Shown: in pieces, positions 1 to 12,064 of the stretch
How the letters are laid out: the number at the start of each line of letters is the position of its first letter
Numbering within the stretch: the stretch's first letter is position 1
Assembly (NCBI GenBank): GCA_026018925.1
Contig: JAKSZU010000003.1
Span: forward strand, 5,407,867-5,471,866
DNA from: Tupaia tana
Taxonomy: Eukaryota; Chordata; Mammalia; Scandentia; Tupaiidae
DNA: 64,000 nucleotides
Direction of reading: 5' to 3'
Program-made: the position numbers and the translations under genes
Notes under the pieces: generated by a model
Seen by the model: only the letters and a program-made list of their open reading frames with translations
Told to the model about the DNA's origin: nothing
The model's database searches: none

Positions 1-539
1 GGTCCCTGTCCCACATCATCCACACCCCACCGTGCCTGGGAGCGTAGGGTGTTCGTGTTTCCCTGGAGAGCTGTACACCTGGAAATGGCCCAGGACACAT
101 GTCGGGAAGGAGATGGTGGCCCAGAGCCCCCTCGGCCCTTATCACCCGTGTTCAGGGCATGGAGGCTGCAGTGGTCTGAGGGAGACCCCAGGGTCAGGCA
201 AAACCAGCCAGGAATGAGCCTCGGTGGGGCAGTGGGGGCACAGCTGGAGGGGTCACAGATGAGCCGTGGGCCCCAGGTCCGTGTGGGCCGGGGCCTCCTC
301 CTGGGTTCTGATCAGGTTCAATGAGCCGGACTGCAGAAAGGCAGGAGACTCTCCAGGCGCACTCTCAGGTTTTAGAACGCATGCTCGAAACCTTAGCGTG
401 GCGGTCCCTTCAGGCGTGGCCTGCAGGCGTGGCCTGCTGTGGGTGTCACTGACTTTCCACTAACCCTCAGCCCTGTTTTCTCCTATGAAGGGTCCCTCGG
501 AGATGTCTGAGTTTGGGGGTTCAGACAGCAGGACAGGCA

Positions 540-765
540 CAGCCGCTGTTGGAAGCTGAAACAGCGGGGTCGGGACCCCCAGGAATGAGGAACGATGAGA
601 TGTCGAGACCCTGGAATTCGCATTCCTTGAACCTCGCTTTGGGGGGATTAGAACCGCCCTGGAGTGGTTTCAGAAAGAGTAATGGTGTGGCCTTGCCTTA
701 TCTATCGATGTCATCGGATTATCCGAGGGTCCCGAGGCCCCAAAAGTTTAAGAACCACCCCCCCC
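540..765. repeat. Possible old hAT-type DNA transposon remnant
   Basis: The right edge 'aaaagtttaagaaccac' resembles the terminal repeat of MER5-like hAT elements. The body is not recognisable to me, so this is a weak call. Confidence 0.3.
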
Positions 766-2097
766 CGCGCCAGTTTTGGGGCAGTTTTCCAAGTAGCTAC
801 AGTGGTAACGAAGCGGCCAATGCCCAGGACTCCAGGAGGGGCTGGAGAGGGCAGGGAGTGTCCGGGGTGCCGGCGTTTGCAGGGCGCCCTGCCCTGGCGG
901 ACGTCTGCAGGCCGGAGCTCTGCCGTGCGGACTTCTCAGGGAGAGGCGTGTTTGCAGGGCCAGGGGGCCACTCGGCCACCGCTGAGTCCCGTTGGCAGGG
1001 CTGACTCCAAGTTTACCCTCAAACCAGACCTGCCATTTCCAGCAGAGCCATCCTGTGCGTGCTGGACAGGCTGCGTGGCCAGGGCTGTTTGCCTGGACGA
1101 CACGATGGTTAGAAACAGGAATCGAGGTTATTCTGCTCTGAATTTGCATTGGAATCTAGTCCTGAGCTAAGACCATGTCTGAGCAGGGCAGTGTGCCTGG
1201 GGGCCCTGTCCTGTGCCCCGTGCCCCTGGACACCTTGGCACTAGCTCTGGGCTGGGGAACCCCACGTGTCTCCTACTGAGCTGTGCCCCTCCCTCATTTC
1301 CTTCGGGAAAGTGACAGTCACCACCTTGATCTGGGAGCCACCTAGGAGCCACCTCAGCTCCTCGCCTCCCTCGAACTCCAGTGTGTCTGATCATGGTCTC
1401 CCACCCCAGCCCACTGTGCAACCGGGGGGGGGGGGGGGGGCGGGATGGCCGTGCTGAAGGAGCCCAGGTGGGGGGAGGATGGCCGCCAGGCAGCCCAGGG
1501 CAGGCGTGCCTCTGACTTCAGACCCGTGTCACCCAGGGTGAATGTGTGCTCCTCCCTGTCCCCTACACATGCAGCCACCCCCGAAGCCCACACAGGGAAG
1601 GCATACTGAGACCCAGTGACGGCCGCTGCCCACCTGAGCTGGGGCTGGGCTGACACGCCACCTCACAGGTGTGCATCCCGTCAGGTCACCACGACTCAGC
1701 AGCGGTGCTTCCCTGGTGGGGACGCTCCTGACCCTCTCCCACCAGCGGCTTACTCTACACAGCACGGCCATCCTGCTGCCTTGGTGGCTCTGCACGCACT
1801 CTGACCAGAGGGGCCTGGGTTATTTTTCCTGAAGCAGTGCTACGTGAGGAAGTCCCTTGCTTGTAGAGGGGCTGACGGCTCCTGCCCTCCCTTCCCGCAG
1901 CGTAGCCTCTAGCTTCTACTAGAAATGCACATTTGCTGCTGTCTTTCACCGAGCCAAGTTTCTAGGGTTCTGTGGGGGTCAGTGGAGCAGAGCTCTGCCC
2001 CCCCAGGTGAAATGAAGACGATATGGTGCTTCTAAGGGCCAGGGCACTCAGCAGAGGCCGGGGCCACACTGTTGGGACGCGTCTAACACCAGCCCCC

Positions 2098-2305
2098 AGC
2101 GCCAGATGGTGGCGCAGGGGTAACACCTGTGAGGTGCTCTGTGAGGCTGACCCCAGGCGCCAGGCTCGTGTCTGGAGACCTCCCCGGGTGTGCCCATGCC
2201 TGGGGACGGCTCGGCCTGCGGCTGGATCGTGGCTTCAAGACCCTGTTGGTGCTATTCCTCTGTCTCTCTCTCTCATGGAAAAAATTAAACTTTTAAAAAA
2301 CAGTG
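2098..2305 (+). repeat. SINE type D
   Basis: The head is diverged ('ggtggcgcaggggtaa'), followed by 'ggagacctccccgggtgtgc', 'gaccctgttgg', a CT run, and 'tctcatgg' leading into an A-rich tail. It abuts the type A copy that starts at 2311. Confidence 0.65.
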
Positions 2306-2310
2306 AGATA

Positions 2311-2570
2311 GGGCCAAATGGTGTAGCGATTACATCACTGGACTCCCACATGGCCGACTGTGTTTAGAGTCTTGGACCCGGTGGCTTGAAACTCATGCCG
2401 GGCGCATGTGCGTGTGTGCCCAAGATCCTCAGAGGAGAATGGAGGAGAAGGGATTGTGGCGTGGCTAAGTTTTCACTTTCCCTCTCACCATCTCTGTTTC
2501 TCTTGCTCTCCCCGGCAAGTGCACGCATCCTAAGGAAAAATCCTCTTAAAAAAATAAAATAATAAAAAAG
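2311..2570 (+). repeat. SINE type A
   Basis: Complete but diverged copy: gggccaaatggtgtagcg head, decayed B box (tgtttagagtctt), the body cgtgtgtgcccaagatcctc, and a tail of alternating A runs and 'ataaaat'. Confidence 0.85.
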
Positions 2571-2589
2571 TAAAATAATAAAATAAAAT

Positions 2590-2670
2590 ATGGCCAGCGG
2601 GCAGCGTGGTGGTTAAGGTCCTGGACCCAGTGATTTGAAAATCACAACACGTAAACAGATAAATGTTTTA
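2590..2670 (+). repeat. SINE head fragment
   Basis: It starts tggccagcgggcagcgtggtgg and continues as a shortened head through 'gatttgaaaatcac', then decays into A-rich sequence. The body is missing. Confidence 0.6.
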
Positions 2671-3645
2671 AAAGAATGAAATATAAAATGAAATCACGTC
2701 AGCCGCTCCCGGGTTCCTGCTTCCTTCCCCCCATGCTGCTTCTGTTTGGCTCTGCCGTTTGACCCATGCAGATAGTGACCCACGAGGGCCAGCTACGGAG
2801 TAACAGCGCGAAGGGTATCTGGGCTACAGAGCTCATAAGACTGCTCCCTGATTCCTTCTAGGAGAGCAAGCACCTTAGAAACGTCCTCAAATACGTTTTT
2901 ATTCACCCTTTATATTACTGTAATGATGACTTATTTTCCAACCCATTTTGAATAGTTTTAATTATGAGATTATAAAACAGATTCTTAGCACCTATAGCCA
3001 GACTTGCAGCCCACACCTTACTCTAAATTCATATATGGGTGAGAGAACGCTCAGGAGCCAACGCCACTGGCTTATACAGATGTCTCTGCCCAGCCTGAGC
3101 CAAGGCCAGAAACTCCACCCTGAGGAAGGGGACCCCGCAGGGGTGGGGTACCCCAGGAGTGAAGAAACCTGTCTGCTGGGATATGGAGGCCTGCAGACAG
3201 TGGCCTTCCGACCCGCTCCAGCAGCCAGCTGAAGAGGCCCAGCGGCCCAGGAGAGCTGGCCATGCTCAAAGGAGCAGCCGGTGTCTGGGCGCCCCATGGG
3301 AGGCGCTCCGGGGGCCGCAGAAAGAGCAGTTCCCCTCAGAGACCGAGCAGCCACCAAGAATGAGAACTAGAAGTTACTATAGACGCTTCTTGACTGTAAA
3401 CCAAGGGTGTCGGGCCCAACACGTCCACGTGGTACTTCTGCCCAGCTGGGTGAGCATGGCCACCACTCAGGTGGCAAGTGAGACTAGGTGGGGAGGAGGC
3501 TGGGGACGGCCCGGACCCAGGCCTGGGCAAGACCTTCCCCTGCGGAACGAAGGCAGAAAGTTGTCCGAAGTTCAGTGGGAAAATGGGATGTGCACCCAGA
3601 GCCTCAGAGCAGATTGTCACTGGCCTAGGCCAAACCCAGACCACA

Positions 3646-3657
3646 TACACACATGTG

Positions 3658-3689
<32 letters not shown>

Positions 3690-3726
3690 TACACGTGCGC
3701 ACGTGCACACATGCACACATGCCCAT
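3646..3726. repeat. (CA)n microsatellite
   Basis: A pure CA run spans about 3658-3684 and is flanked by interrupted CA/TG-rich sequence. Confidence 0.95.
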
Positions 3727-3934
3727 ACACGCTAGAGGTGGTCAGCCAGACGCTCCTCGCAAGCAAAGGAGAATGGCTGTGTATTGACTCCCAGTGAAAT
3801 CCCAGACCCCTGAGGCCAAAGTCTCATTTCTCCCCACGCAGAATCAAAGCTCCAGGAGAGTCCAGCTGCTTAGAACCAAGAAGGGCCATGTGGGCGGCCC
3901 CACGCCCAACGGCGAGTGCTGTTCACAGGGAGGC

Positions 3935-4125
3935 AGAGCCCTCGTGGCCACCACAGTTCGAGTCCCGGGGCCCAGTGGCTGGGAAAACCCACCAGTTACA
4001 TGTGCGTACCTGCGCCAAATCCTGGTGGCATGGAGAAATGGGGGAAGGAGGACTGTGGCGTGGCCACGCCCGCTGTCTCTCTCCCTCCCTCTCTGCCCCT
4101 CGTGCACATGCCCTCTGACAATTGA
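3935..4125 (+). repeat. SINE type C, 5' truncated
   Basis: It begins inside the head at gtggccaccacagttcgagt, which includes a clear B box. It then shows 'caaatcctggtggcatgg' and 'gtggcgtggccacg', a CT-rich run and a 'cgtgcacatgccctctg' end. Confidence 0.7.
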
Positions 4126-4380
4126 AGGGCCAAGAGACCTGTGCCAAGGCTCAGCTCTCAAGGACAAGCCTGTGCCCAGGACCCTCCAGGGTCTGAGCTT
4201 TTGACCCAATTCCTTGTTGCTGAGCTTCCTATTCCCTTGGACATGCGCTTAGGCCGCCGTGACCTTCCCTAAGCCCCCTTGGCCTATTCTAGAAGGAAAT
4301 GCAGGAAGAGAAGTGAAGGGATTTTCTTCCAGAGCTCCCGCCTCACGCTGCTGCCCTGAGCCAGGACCCTTCCTTCTTTT

Positions 4381-4625
4381 CTTTTCTTTTTTTTTTTCTT
4401 GCCACAGGGCACATGCATTTGCTGAAGAGACAGTGAGAGAGGAAACGTGATAAAGCACCCCGGGGGGTGGCCATGCCACTCTCCCTTCTCTACTCTGCTT
4501 ATGGGATTCTGGGCACTCATGCACACATGCCCGGCATGATTTTCAAGCCACCAGGTCCAGGTCTTGAACCATAGTTGGCCATGTGAGAGTCCAGCATCCC
4601 AACCACTATACTACCTGCTGGCCCC
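4381..4625 (-). repeat. SINE type A/C
   Basis: Minus-strand copy: T-rich tail first, then 'gccacagggcacatgcatttgc', and the head reversed at the right end (accactatactacctgctgg). Confidence 0.85.
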
Positions 4626-5054
4626 AGGACACGTCTCTCCAGACTACCCTGCCCTGCTGACTCTCCCACGAGCCTCGCCGAGCCAGTTAGATGTCGAGCT
4701 GACACACGGTGAGCCTGCTGTCTGCATGGAGGTCACAGAGAAGCCACAGCTGTGGACTCGCTGGCCCGGTACCTGCCACCCACCCAGCTGCAAGTCCTGG
4801 AGCCTTGCGGGCTTGATTCCCGGGACAGGGCCTGGCTCAGGTCCAGCGTCAGGCCTAGCCCTGCCCAGAGCTCTTGCTCCGTCCTCCCCGCCTAGGTGAA
4901 TGGATGCACGGGCTGAGGCTAGGAAGGGCGAAGGGTGTGCTGTGTGACCTTGGAAACGATGTGCTGTCCAGCCCCGGGGCTCGGGACACGCACCTTCCGT
5001 CTCACTGACGTGGCCTGGGCAGGAGCACTGGCGTCTGATGGCAGTCAGCGGAGT

Positions 5055-5168
5055 GCGGGTACACGGGGACCCCGCGGAGGGGAGCGCGGGTACACGGGGA
5101 CCCCGCGGAGAGCGGGACACGGGGACCCCGCGGGGGGAGCGCGGGTACACGGGGACCCTGCGGAGGGG
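5055..5168. repeat. Tandem repeat, about 26-31 bp unit, four copies
   Basis: Four copies of a GC-rich unit containing 'acacggggaccccgcgg' follow one another with small length changes. CpG-rich and probably variable in copy number. Confidence 0.9.
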
Positions 5169-5426
5169 AACAGAAGCTGCAGCACCTCCTGGCCCGGCCT
5201 CCCGCGTGCGCGCGAGTGCCGGTGTCTGTGGAAAACACTGAGAGGACTCTGTTTTGGCGGGGGCTCCATATACAATTACACAGTTATTAAAATGCGCTGG
5301 TGAGCCAATGTAAAAGATGGATCAAACTGGCTTAGTACGCCAGGTCCTCCCATACCCTCCTGCTCTCCAGTAACCCCTCTTCCACGGTGGGACCCTGAAT
5401 CCACAGCACGGCTGGTGACAAGTTCC

Positions 5427-5630
5427 GGGACCACAGATGGCACAATGGTTACGCCTCTGCACTCCCACGTTGTCAGCCGTGGTTTGAGTCCTGGGCCCAG
5501 GGACTTAAAACTCTCACCTGTGTCCGAGAGGAGAATGGAGGAGAAGGGACTGAGGCGTGGCCAACCCCCCGGGGAGTGATTTCTCACTCTGTCTCTCCAG
5601 TGAGTACACACGCCCTATAGCAAAAGTCTC

Positions 5631-5664
<34 letters not shown>
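5427..5664 (+). repeat. SINE type A
   Basis: The gggaccacagatggcacaat head is followed by a shortened body (the gtgcgtgc part is lost), 'gccctatagcaaaagtctc' and an uninterrupted run of nearly 30 A. Confidence 0.9.
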
Positions 5665-5666
<2 letters not shown>

Positions 5667-5785
5667 AAGTTTCAGAAAATATGACACAAAGTTGACCGAT
5701 TTCACGAACACAGTTTGTGTCAGCTATGATAAATACTAGGTTCTTGCAAACCTGTGTTCCCTTTCCACAAGGCTTTTTCATGTAT

Positions 5786-5965
5786 ATTTTTATTTATGTC
5801 TTCCATGAGAGGGAGAATCGGAGAGACGAGCACCCCAGCAGGTCCTCACACCCCCAGCCTCAGCCAGCGCAAATCACGAGCTCCCGGGCACGAACCTGAC
5901 ACACTCAGGGAAGGCCTGGAACGCAAACCCAGGACCTTGCCCGTGTGTGTCCATGGCCTGGCCTA
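5786..5965 (-). repeat. SINE type D
   Basis: Minus-strand copy: 'tttatttatgtcttccatgag' at the left is the reversed tail, followed by 'gcaccccagcaggtcctcac' and a reversed head at 'gcaaacccaggacctt'. Confidence 0.65.
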
Positions 5966-6024
5966 CACACCACAGATCTCAAGACATCGGAAAAAGAGAG
6001 CAAACACTGACTGCAAAGGACCTA

Positions 6025-6102
6025 TTAGGTTGTTGGAAAAGTCATGACGTATGTTTTCTGTTTCCTACGCAAAATTACACCATGACTTTTCTGACAACCC
6101 AG
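6025..6102. mobile_element. mariner-type MITE, copy 1
   Basis: A 78-bp element is flanked by TA on both sides (6023-6024 and 6103-6104). The left end ttaggttgttggaaaagtc and the right end gacttttctgacaacccag are inverted repeats, and the inner parts are partly palindromic. This is the layout of a non-autonomous mariner derivative such as human MADE1, and the first bases (ttaggttg) match that family. No transposase is present. Confidence 0.88.
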
Positions 6103-6299
6103 TATTGCGAGATTTGATAAACAAGCACACTTCGTATGTGTCATAAACAGTAAATACCATTCACATAGTTGAAGAAACATATCGAAGTAAAGAAAAATGG
6201 CTCCTGGGGGGAAAAAATCAACTTTGGGAGAATAACTATGAACCCAGTTTTTCTCCACTTCTTTGGTTCTTGCTGTTATTCTTACTCTCTCTTGTTTGT

Positions 6300-6470
6300 T
6301 TTTTTAAGAACTACATATTTAATTTATTTATCATTATTATTTCATGTTCTATAAGGCATGTGTGCCCACCAGAGAGAGAAAAAGAGAGAGAAAAAGAGAG
6401 TGTGAGAAAGCAAGTGGCCAGGACCAGGACTTGAACCAGCACCTTAACCACCACGCCACCTGCTACCCCC
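6300..6470 (-). repeat. SINE type B
   Basis: Minus-strand: 'ttaatttatttatcattatt' is the reversed tail. It is followed by a purine tract (agagagaaaaagagagag) and the reversed head ending 'accaccacgccacctgc'. Confidence 0.8.
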
Positions 6471-7395
6471 GCCCCGTGTTTTGAGCTCATGAAGCTCTGT
6501 GACCAGCCTCTCCAAATCGATCCAGGCTGTCATTCCTGATAAAGGGACGCTGTCAAAGCTTCGTCGCCACTCCCTGCTTAAGGTTCTTCACTTTGCGCTT
6601 TGTAAGGAAACGGCAGCCTCGTCAGGTGGAGTCATGGCTTCCGGAATGTTGTGTGGGTGTGACAGCGTGACAATGGCCCTGACTGCGTGGGTAGCAGCAT
6701 GCAGAGTTTTCTACCGGCCGTTTCTGCAGAACACAGGGGACCTGCTGGCACCTCTGGTCGTGCCTATTTCTTGAATCGCCTCGGGCCACCCTGGGGGATT
6801 CGGTGGGAGATAACCCCCTCCGCCGTGTTCCAACCAGGCGCCGTGGTGGGCTGTGAACAGGCTGTGCCGGGGCTTCCCGAGGGTGGTCCCAGACGCTCCA
6901 GTGTTGGTGGAAGTTCGCGGCGCACACCCAAGGGGCCGGAGCACGACGAGATCAGGCTGAAGGCCGGTCCTCAGCGCTGGCGTCCGCGATGCACCACGGT
7001 CTGGAGAGTGCGAGGGGGAGGACGTGGAGAGCAGCCCGGCAGAGCCCCCCACGCCGACTCACCCACTGTGGGCCTCACCGATCTGGGGAGGTGCTGCTGT
7101 CCCCAGTCTGTTCTGTGTAGTTCCGTCGAATTGTAGGAAATTTCCCGGCTTGGGTCGGGAGCCTTATTCACACAGAGACGGGGGGCTGTGCCTGGCGTGG
7201 GAAGCCCTGAGTGGACACACCCTTTCTCTGAACCACGCCTAAACCCACTATGCATCATCTTCAGTGGTGCCTTTGTCGCCCCATTAAAATTAGGGACACG
7301 GGCCGCAGGTGGCATGATCGCTAAGGCTCTGGACTCCCACACGGCAGACGGCGCGTTGAGTCCCAGATCTGGTGGCTTAAAAATCATGCCAGGTG

Positions 7396-7613
7396 GGCCA
7401 GCAGGTGGCATGGTGGTTAAGGGCGCTGGATTCCCATGTGGCCGACCATGGTTTGAGTCCCGAAACTGGCGGCTTGCTTTTCTTGCTTTCTCTTACGCTG
7501 TCGCTCTCACTCTCACTCTGTCCCTCTCTGGTCAAATTATAAAATACATAAATAAATTATAAATTAAAAATACATAAATAAAGTTAAATAAAATAATTCT
7601 TTAAAGAAAAAAA
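7396..7613 (+). repeat. SINE type B, nested
   Basis: A full head (gggccagcaggtggcatggt), CT tract, 'tctggtcaaattataaaat' and a long A/T tail. It is flanked by direct repeats 'catgccaggt' (left copy ending 7395, right copy near 7618). Confidence 0.9.
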
Positions 7614-7627
7614 AGTCATGCCAGGTG

Positions 7628-7867
7628 TCAGGACCAGCAAATGGCATAATCGTTACATTGCTGGACTTCCACATGGCCAACTGCAGTTTGAGTCCCAGAC
7701 CTGGCAGCTTGAAACTCATGCTGGGCATGTGTGCGTGCAAGCCCAAAATACTGAGAGGAGAATGGAAGAGAAAGGACTGTGGTATGGCCAACCCCCCAGG
7801 GGGTAATTTCTCACTTTCTGTCTCTCTGGCAAGCCCACTATAGCAAAAATCTCTCTCTCAATAAAAA
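7628..7867 (+). repeat. SINE type A, nested
   Basis: Full copy from aggaccagcaaatggcataa to 'agcaaaaatctctctctcaat'. Its target repeats are 'catgccaggt' on the left and 'tgtgccagg' on the right. Confidence 0.9.
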
Positions 7868-8199
7868 AATTGTGCCAGGCACTTGTGTGTGAGTGCTGGA
7901 AATCCGAGAGAATGGAGGAGAGGGGATTGCTACATGGCCATCCCTCCTGCGGGGGGGTGGGGGGGATTTTTCATTTTTCCTCTCTGTCTCTCTCGGGTGA
8001 GCGCATTTACCCTATAGCAAAACCTTTAAAAAAAAAAAAAAGAAGAAGAAGAAGAAGAAGAAGAATTAGACATCTCCAGGGAGAATAATCAGACATCACG
8101 TGTGAGAAACACTAGCTATGTGGCGCGGACTCGGGGCCATGCCTCCCGGGGCAGAGGGGGCCTGGGGAGTCATGGGGAGGAGCAGGGGGAGCCGACCGT

Positions 8200-8425
8200 A
8201 GGGCTGGCTCGGCGAGGGGCGTAATGTCTGCTTAAGCCACACTGCACCCGTTTGGGAGGTGACAGCCTCATTCCTGGGGACCTCACTGGTGTGTGCGCCC
8301 ACAACCCTAGGTGGCCGGAAGGGGGGTGATTGTGGCGTGAGACCCTACCGAATGCTCCTCTTTCTCTTTCTCTATCTCTGTCTCTCACATTCATGAAAGA
8401 AAAAAAATAAACCTAAAAAATAAGA
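8200..8425 (+). repeat. SINE type D, diverged
   Basis: 'ggggacctcactggtgtgtg', 'gattgtggcgtgagacccta', a CT-rich run and 'cattcatgaaagaaaaaaaa' mark the body and tail. The head is poorly preserved. Confidence 0.55.
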
Positions 8426-9724
8426 AGAGGGCTTTCGTGATCGTAACTAGAGGAAACCACCAGTTCTAAGAGCAAGGCCCCAGAACCCTCCTAGGCCCCA
8501 AGGCTCGTTCAGCGCCTCCTGAGCTCCGGCCTTAGCCAGCTGTGTGAGGCCGAGGGGTTTTTTAGTTTCTTCATGTACTTCAACCAAAGCCCCCAGTTGG
8601 ACAGATTGAATGCAGAAGCAGATACAATAATCTAGCCTCTCCTTTTAAGCCAGATATTAAAGACATTGACAGAAGTATAAAAGAAGTCCGCCTCTTTTTG
8701 TTTTAAAATATAGATTGCTGAGAAATTCCTTCAAAATATGCCTGAGGATCCCAAAGGACTTGTGTTTATTTGGGTCACACATATATTGATATCTACCATA
8801 TTAAAAATCAAAACAGAAAATGTTAAAATACTAATTCATTTGCAAATGACAATAGTAACTTATTGCATGTTAAAGCAAATAACGCATTTGGTAATAGCAC
8901 GAAGGGGTCCTGGAGACAAAATGATTGCCTCCCACAGCTAGGCCTTCAGGGAAGCCGAGGTGGCCCAGGAGGGCGGCCCTCGGGACACAGACCTCTCCCA
9001 GAGCCAGCCATCTGTGGGCGAGGGGATGTGGGGTAAAATGGGGCCCATCGAAGGTCATCCTGGGATGCACCCCACCAAAGCAGGTGATGGACAAAGGTCT
9101 GGAAGAATGACCTGGCAACTGTAGGCAAGACGGAAGGAGAAAACGGTTGGAGGCCCCGTCAGGGAGTGCCCGCATCACACGGGCAGGTCTGTGTGACAGG
9201 ACATTGCCACCTGCAGACCACCCAGACAGCCCTCCAACGTGCCGCAGAGACGCTGCACCCCCGCCCCACTGCTACCGTGGAGGAAAAGCCGCCGGGGCGC
9301 GCTGTTGAAGGGACGGTGCAAGCACTTGGAACTTGCTCCGAGGTGTTCAGCCTTGCAGATTGCTGAAACCATCCATCTCCCAGTGGTGGAGAACCCGTGA
9401 CCGGCCTTGGCATCACCAAAGAATGACTCGCAGACTGTGCCTTGGCTGATCATGACTGGGGAGGACCGCGTGTAGCTGTGGCAGCCCTGGCCACAGGCCC
9501 AGCCTGCCCAGGAGGGGTAGGTTGGTATTTCTCACCTCCTGGCCATGCCCCAGCAAGGGGACCGCTAGGAGCTAGCCAGAGGAGCGCTCCAGTGTGAACT
9601 TCCGGGGAGCCAAACTCCTGCCCTCCTGAGCAAGGGGGCCAGAGGCAGCCACGTGTACTTGTCTGGCCCACAGGGTCTCCTCCACCCGTGGCTAATGGTA
9701 GCTGCCCACGACAGAGCACACGCC

Positions 9725-9900
9725 ATGGTATTTAGTGTTTAGGTGTTTACGTCTTCCCCTTAATAGTCACACAAAGCCCACGGGTGCCTCTGATTTTCAG
9801 ATAGTGAGCAGAGGGTCTGAGCTGCGGTGAGCTCACAGGAGGCCACCCAGCTCACGAGTGGGAAATCTAGGGCGCACCCAGCTCAGTTCCTCCCACTGCA
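9725..9900 (-). repeat. MIR remnant (antisense)
   Basis: 'gattttcagatagtgagc' and 'ccacccagctcacgagtggg' align by eye with the reversed MIR core (fragments of 'ttttacagatgagg' and 'cacacagctagtaagtgg'). Confidence 0.5.
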
Positions 9901-10556
9901 CTGGGCAGCCCCACCCCCTTAGGACAGGAGGCTGGAGGTGGCATCAGCTGGGTGGGAAACGGGGCACAGGCGGCTGGGACTCTGTCCACGTCAGGACTTT
10001 GCACAGACGTGGGGCACCGCTGCAGGAGCCGGTAGGGAGAGGGTGTCAAGGCTTGGGCCTAGGGACAAGCACAGGCGCCTAGCTCTGCCTGGGCCTGGAA
10101 GGACGGGGAAGAGGCACTGCCAGAGGCCAAGGCTAGCGTGGCGGAAGCAGGCAGCTAGAAGAGGGTGGGCTCTAAATGCACGCACCCCCTCAGCTCCTGC
10201 AGAGCCTCCCACTGTGGACCCCGAGGGCCAGGACACAGCTGCTGTGGGGCCCAGCTGGCTGAGAAGGCAAAAACAAAGGGGCCGAGGGTCAGTGCAGGGA
10301 GCAGGGGCACAGCCAGGCCAAAGAGGAGGCTGAGAAGCTGAAGCAGCAAAGTCAGTCCCTGGGAACAGCTGGGTGGTGGCAGCACACACACCACTTGTGA
10401 AGGCCGCAGTGCCCGGTGGCAATGACCTTTGACAGCCCGGGGTCCTGTGTCTCCCGGCCCCGCCCTGTGCTGCTTCTGCTCCCTTAGGAGCCTCATTGTC
10501 CTCCTCCAAAGTCGGAGCAACACCAAGCCCCCTTCCCTGAGATGACTGGTCACTGG

Positions 10557-10826
10557 TTTATTTATTTATTTGTTTTGGAGAGGTTTTTGCTATAGGGCAC
10601 GTGTAATGGCCAGAAAGACAGAGAGAGACAGAGACAGAAAGTGAAAAAGCACCCCCCGGGGGGATGGCCCACACCGCAATCCCTTCTCCTCCATTCTCCT
10701 CTCGGGATCTTGGGCACGCACGTACACACCTCAGGCATGAGTTTAAGCCACTGGGCCTGGGATTTGAACTGCAGTTGACTACATGGGAGTCCAGCGACAT
10801 AGCTGTTACACTAACTGCTGGTCCCA
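10557..10826 (-). repeat. SINE type A
   Basis: Full minus-strand copy, from 'tttggagaggtttttgctat' to 'actaactgctggtcc'. Flanks show a roughly 18-bp target repeat (atgactggtcactggttt on the left, atgagtgatcagtggttt on the right) with some mismatches. Confidence 0.93.
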
Positions 10827-12064
10827 TGAGTGATCAGTGGTTTTTAAACAAACCCCTACCCAGTGTAAATTGGAAAGTCTCTCTCTCTCCACTCCATGGC
10901 TTCTGGAACAAGTGAACAAAATGAACCGTTCCCTTCACAGACCTGCATGAAAAAGGCTCTCCTGGCTCCAGCTCAGCCCCTTACACAGCAGAGGGGGCTG
11001 GGCGTACCGGGCAGCCAGCTGGTCTACCAGGTTATGTCCGTCCAGGCCAGGGGGCGACTTGCTCAAAGCCCCAGAGCAGGGTGCTGGTCAAAGCAGGCCT
11101 GGACGTCGGGCTGCTGGCGCCCAGTCTCTGCCCTGTCCTGCCCTGCTGTGTCTGTGCAGGCCGGTGCTTGCTTCCTCCCCGCGGCCTCTCTGTTCTTTTT
11201 CCTCCCCCTTCTCTCCAGACCTAGTTCCCGCCAGTACAGCCGGGCCGGTGAAGTCACCAGCTCATGGCTCCCTGGTGTCTGGAGCCACTGGCCGGGCATT
11301 CTGTGTGGCTGCCAGAGGCGGTTTCTGCCCACTCGCTGGCCCATTCACTGGGTCTGGCTGCTGCCCTGGGAGCGTCGAAGGCATTGTCCCCTGGGAGGCT
11401 GACAGTGATCCCAAACAGAGGCCTAAAGAAATGGAAGAAAGGGGGAAAGACTTCTCAGAAGAAACCTGTCTGTCCTTGGGTCACTGTCGCCACAGCCCAG
11501 GCCCCTCTGGGCCCTGAGAAAAGTTGCCTGAATTGGGGCAGATCCATCTCGGCTCCAGGGTGGGGGCCCAGCTCTCCCCTGGTGCTCTGGGAAGCCTCCC
11601 CACCCTCCGGCCTCGGCTCGCTCCTTTCTCGGGCTCCTCCCGCTGCGCTGTCCAGGCCGGGCTGTGCCATGTCCTTGAGCCTCTTGTTTGTTTCTGTCCC
11701 CTCTCCCCAGCCGGGCTGAAGGGGCCTTGGTCCGACTATCCCGTGCCCCTTCTCACAGCTCCCTCACGCACGGCCCACGGCGGCTGCCAGTTTGCTGGTG
11801 AGACACGGTTTTCTGAAAGGTCTGAGTTTGGCACTTACCCTACGATTCAAAAATAAATTGATCTACTTGAAAGTCATGGGGGATTGCTGCCCCATTTTCC
11901 CTGTATTTATGAATCAGGACACCAATGTTCAAAAAAAAGAGCAAAGTGTAGGAATATCCTTTTTCCTGCCCCTGTTCTTTTGCATAATTACGCAGTGGGG
12001 ATTAACGTGAGTATAAGCCTCCCCTTTGCTGCTTCCTGGCTGGCCCTTGAAAAAATGTGTTTAT

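Larger units (their letters stand above)
7304..8066 (+). repeat. SINE type A interrupted by two later SINEs
   Basis: The outer copy's head is at 7304-7395. Its sequence breaks off after 'aaaaatcatgccaggt' and resumes at about 7868 ('attgtgccaggcacttgtg'), running to 'accctatagcaaaacc' and an A tail grown into (AAG)n at 8041-8064. A type B and a type A copy fill the gap. Confidence 0.85.

Noticed and set aside
3159..3797. 212-codon open frame
   Set aside because: It ends in translated (CA)n and its composition matches intron. No domain and no conserved splice sites.
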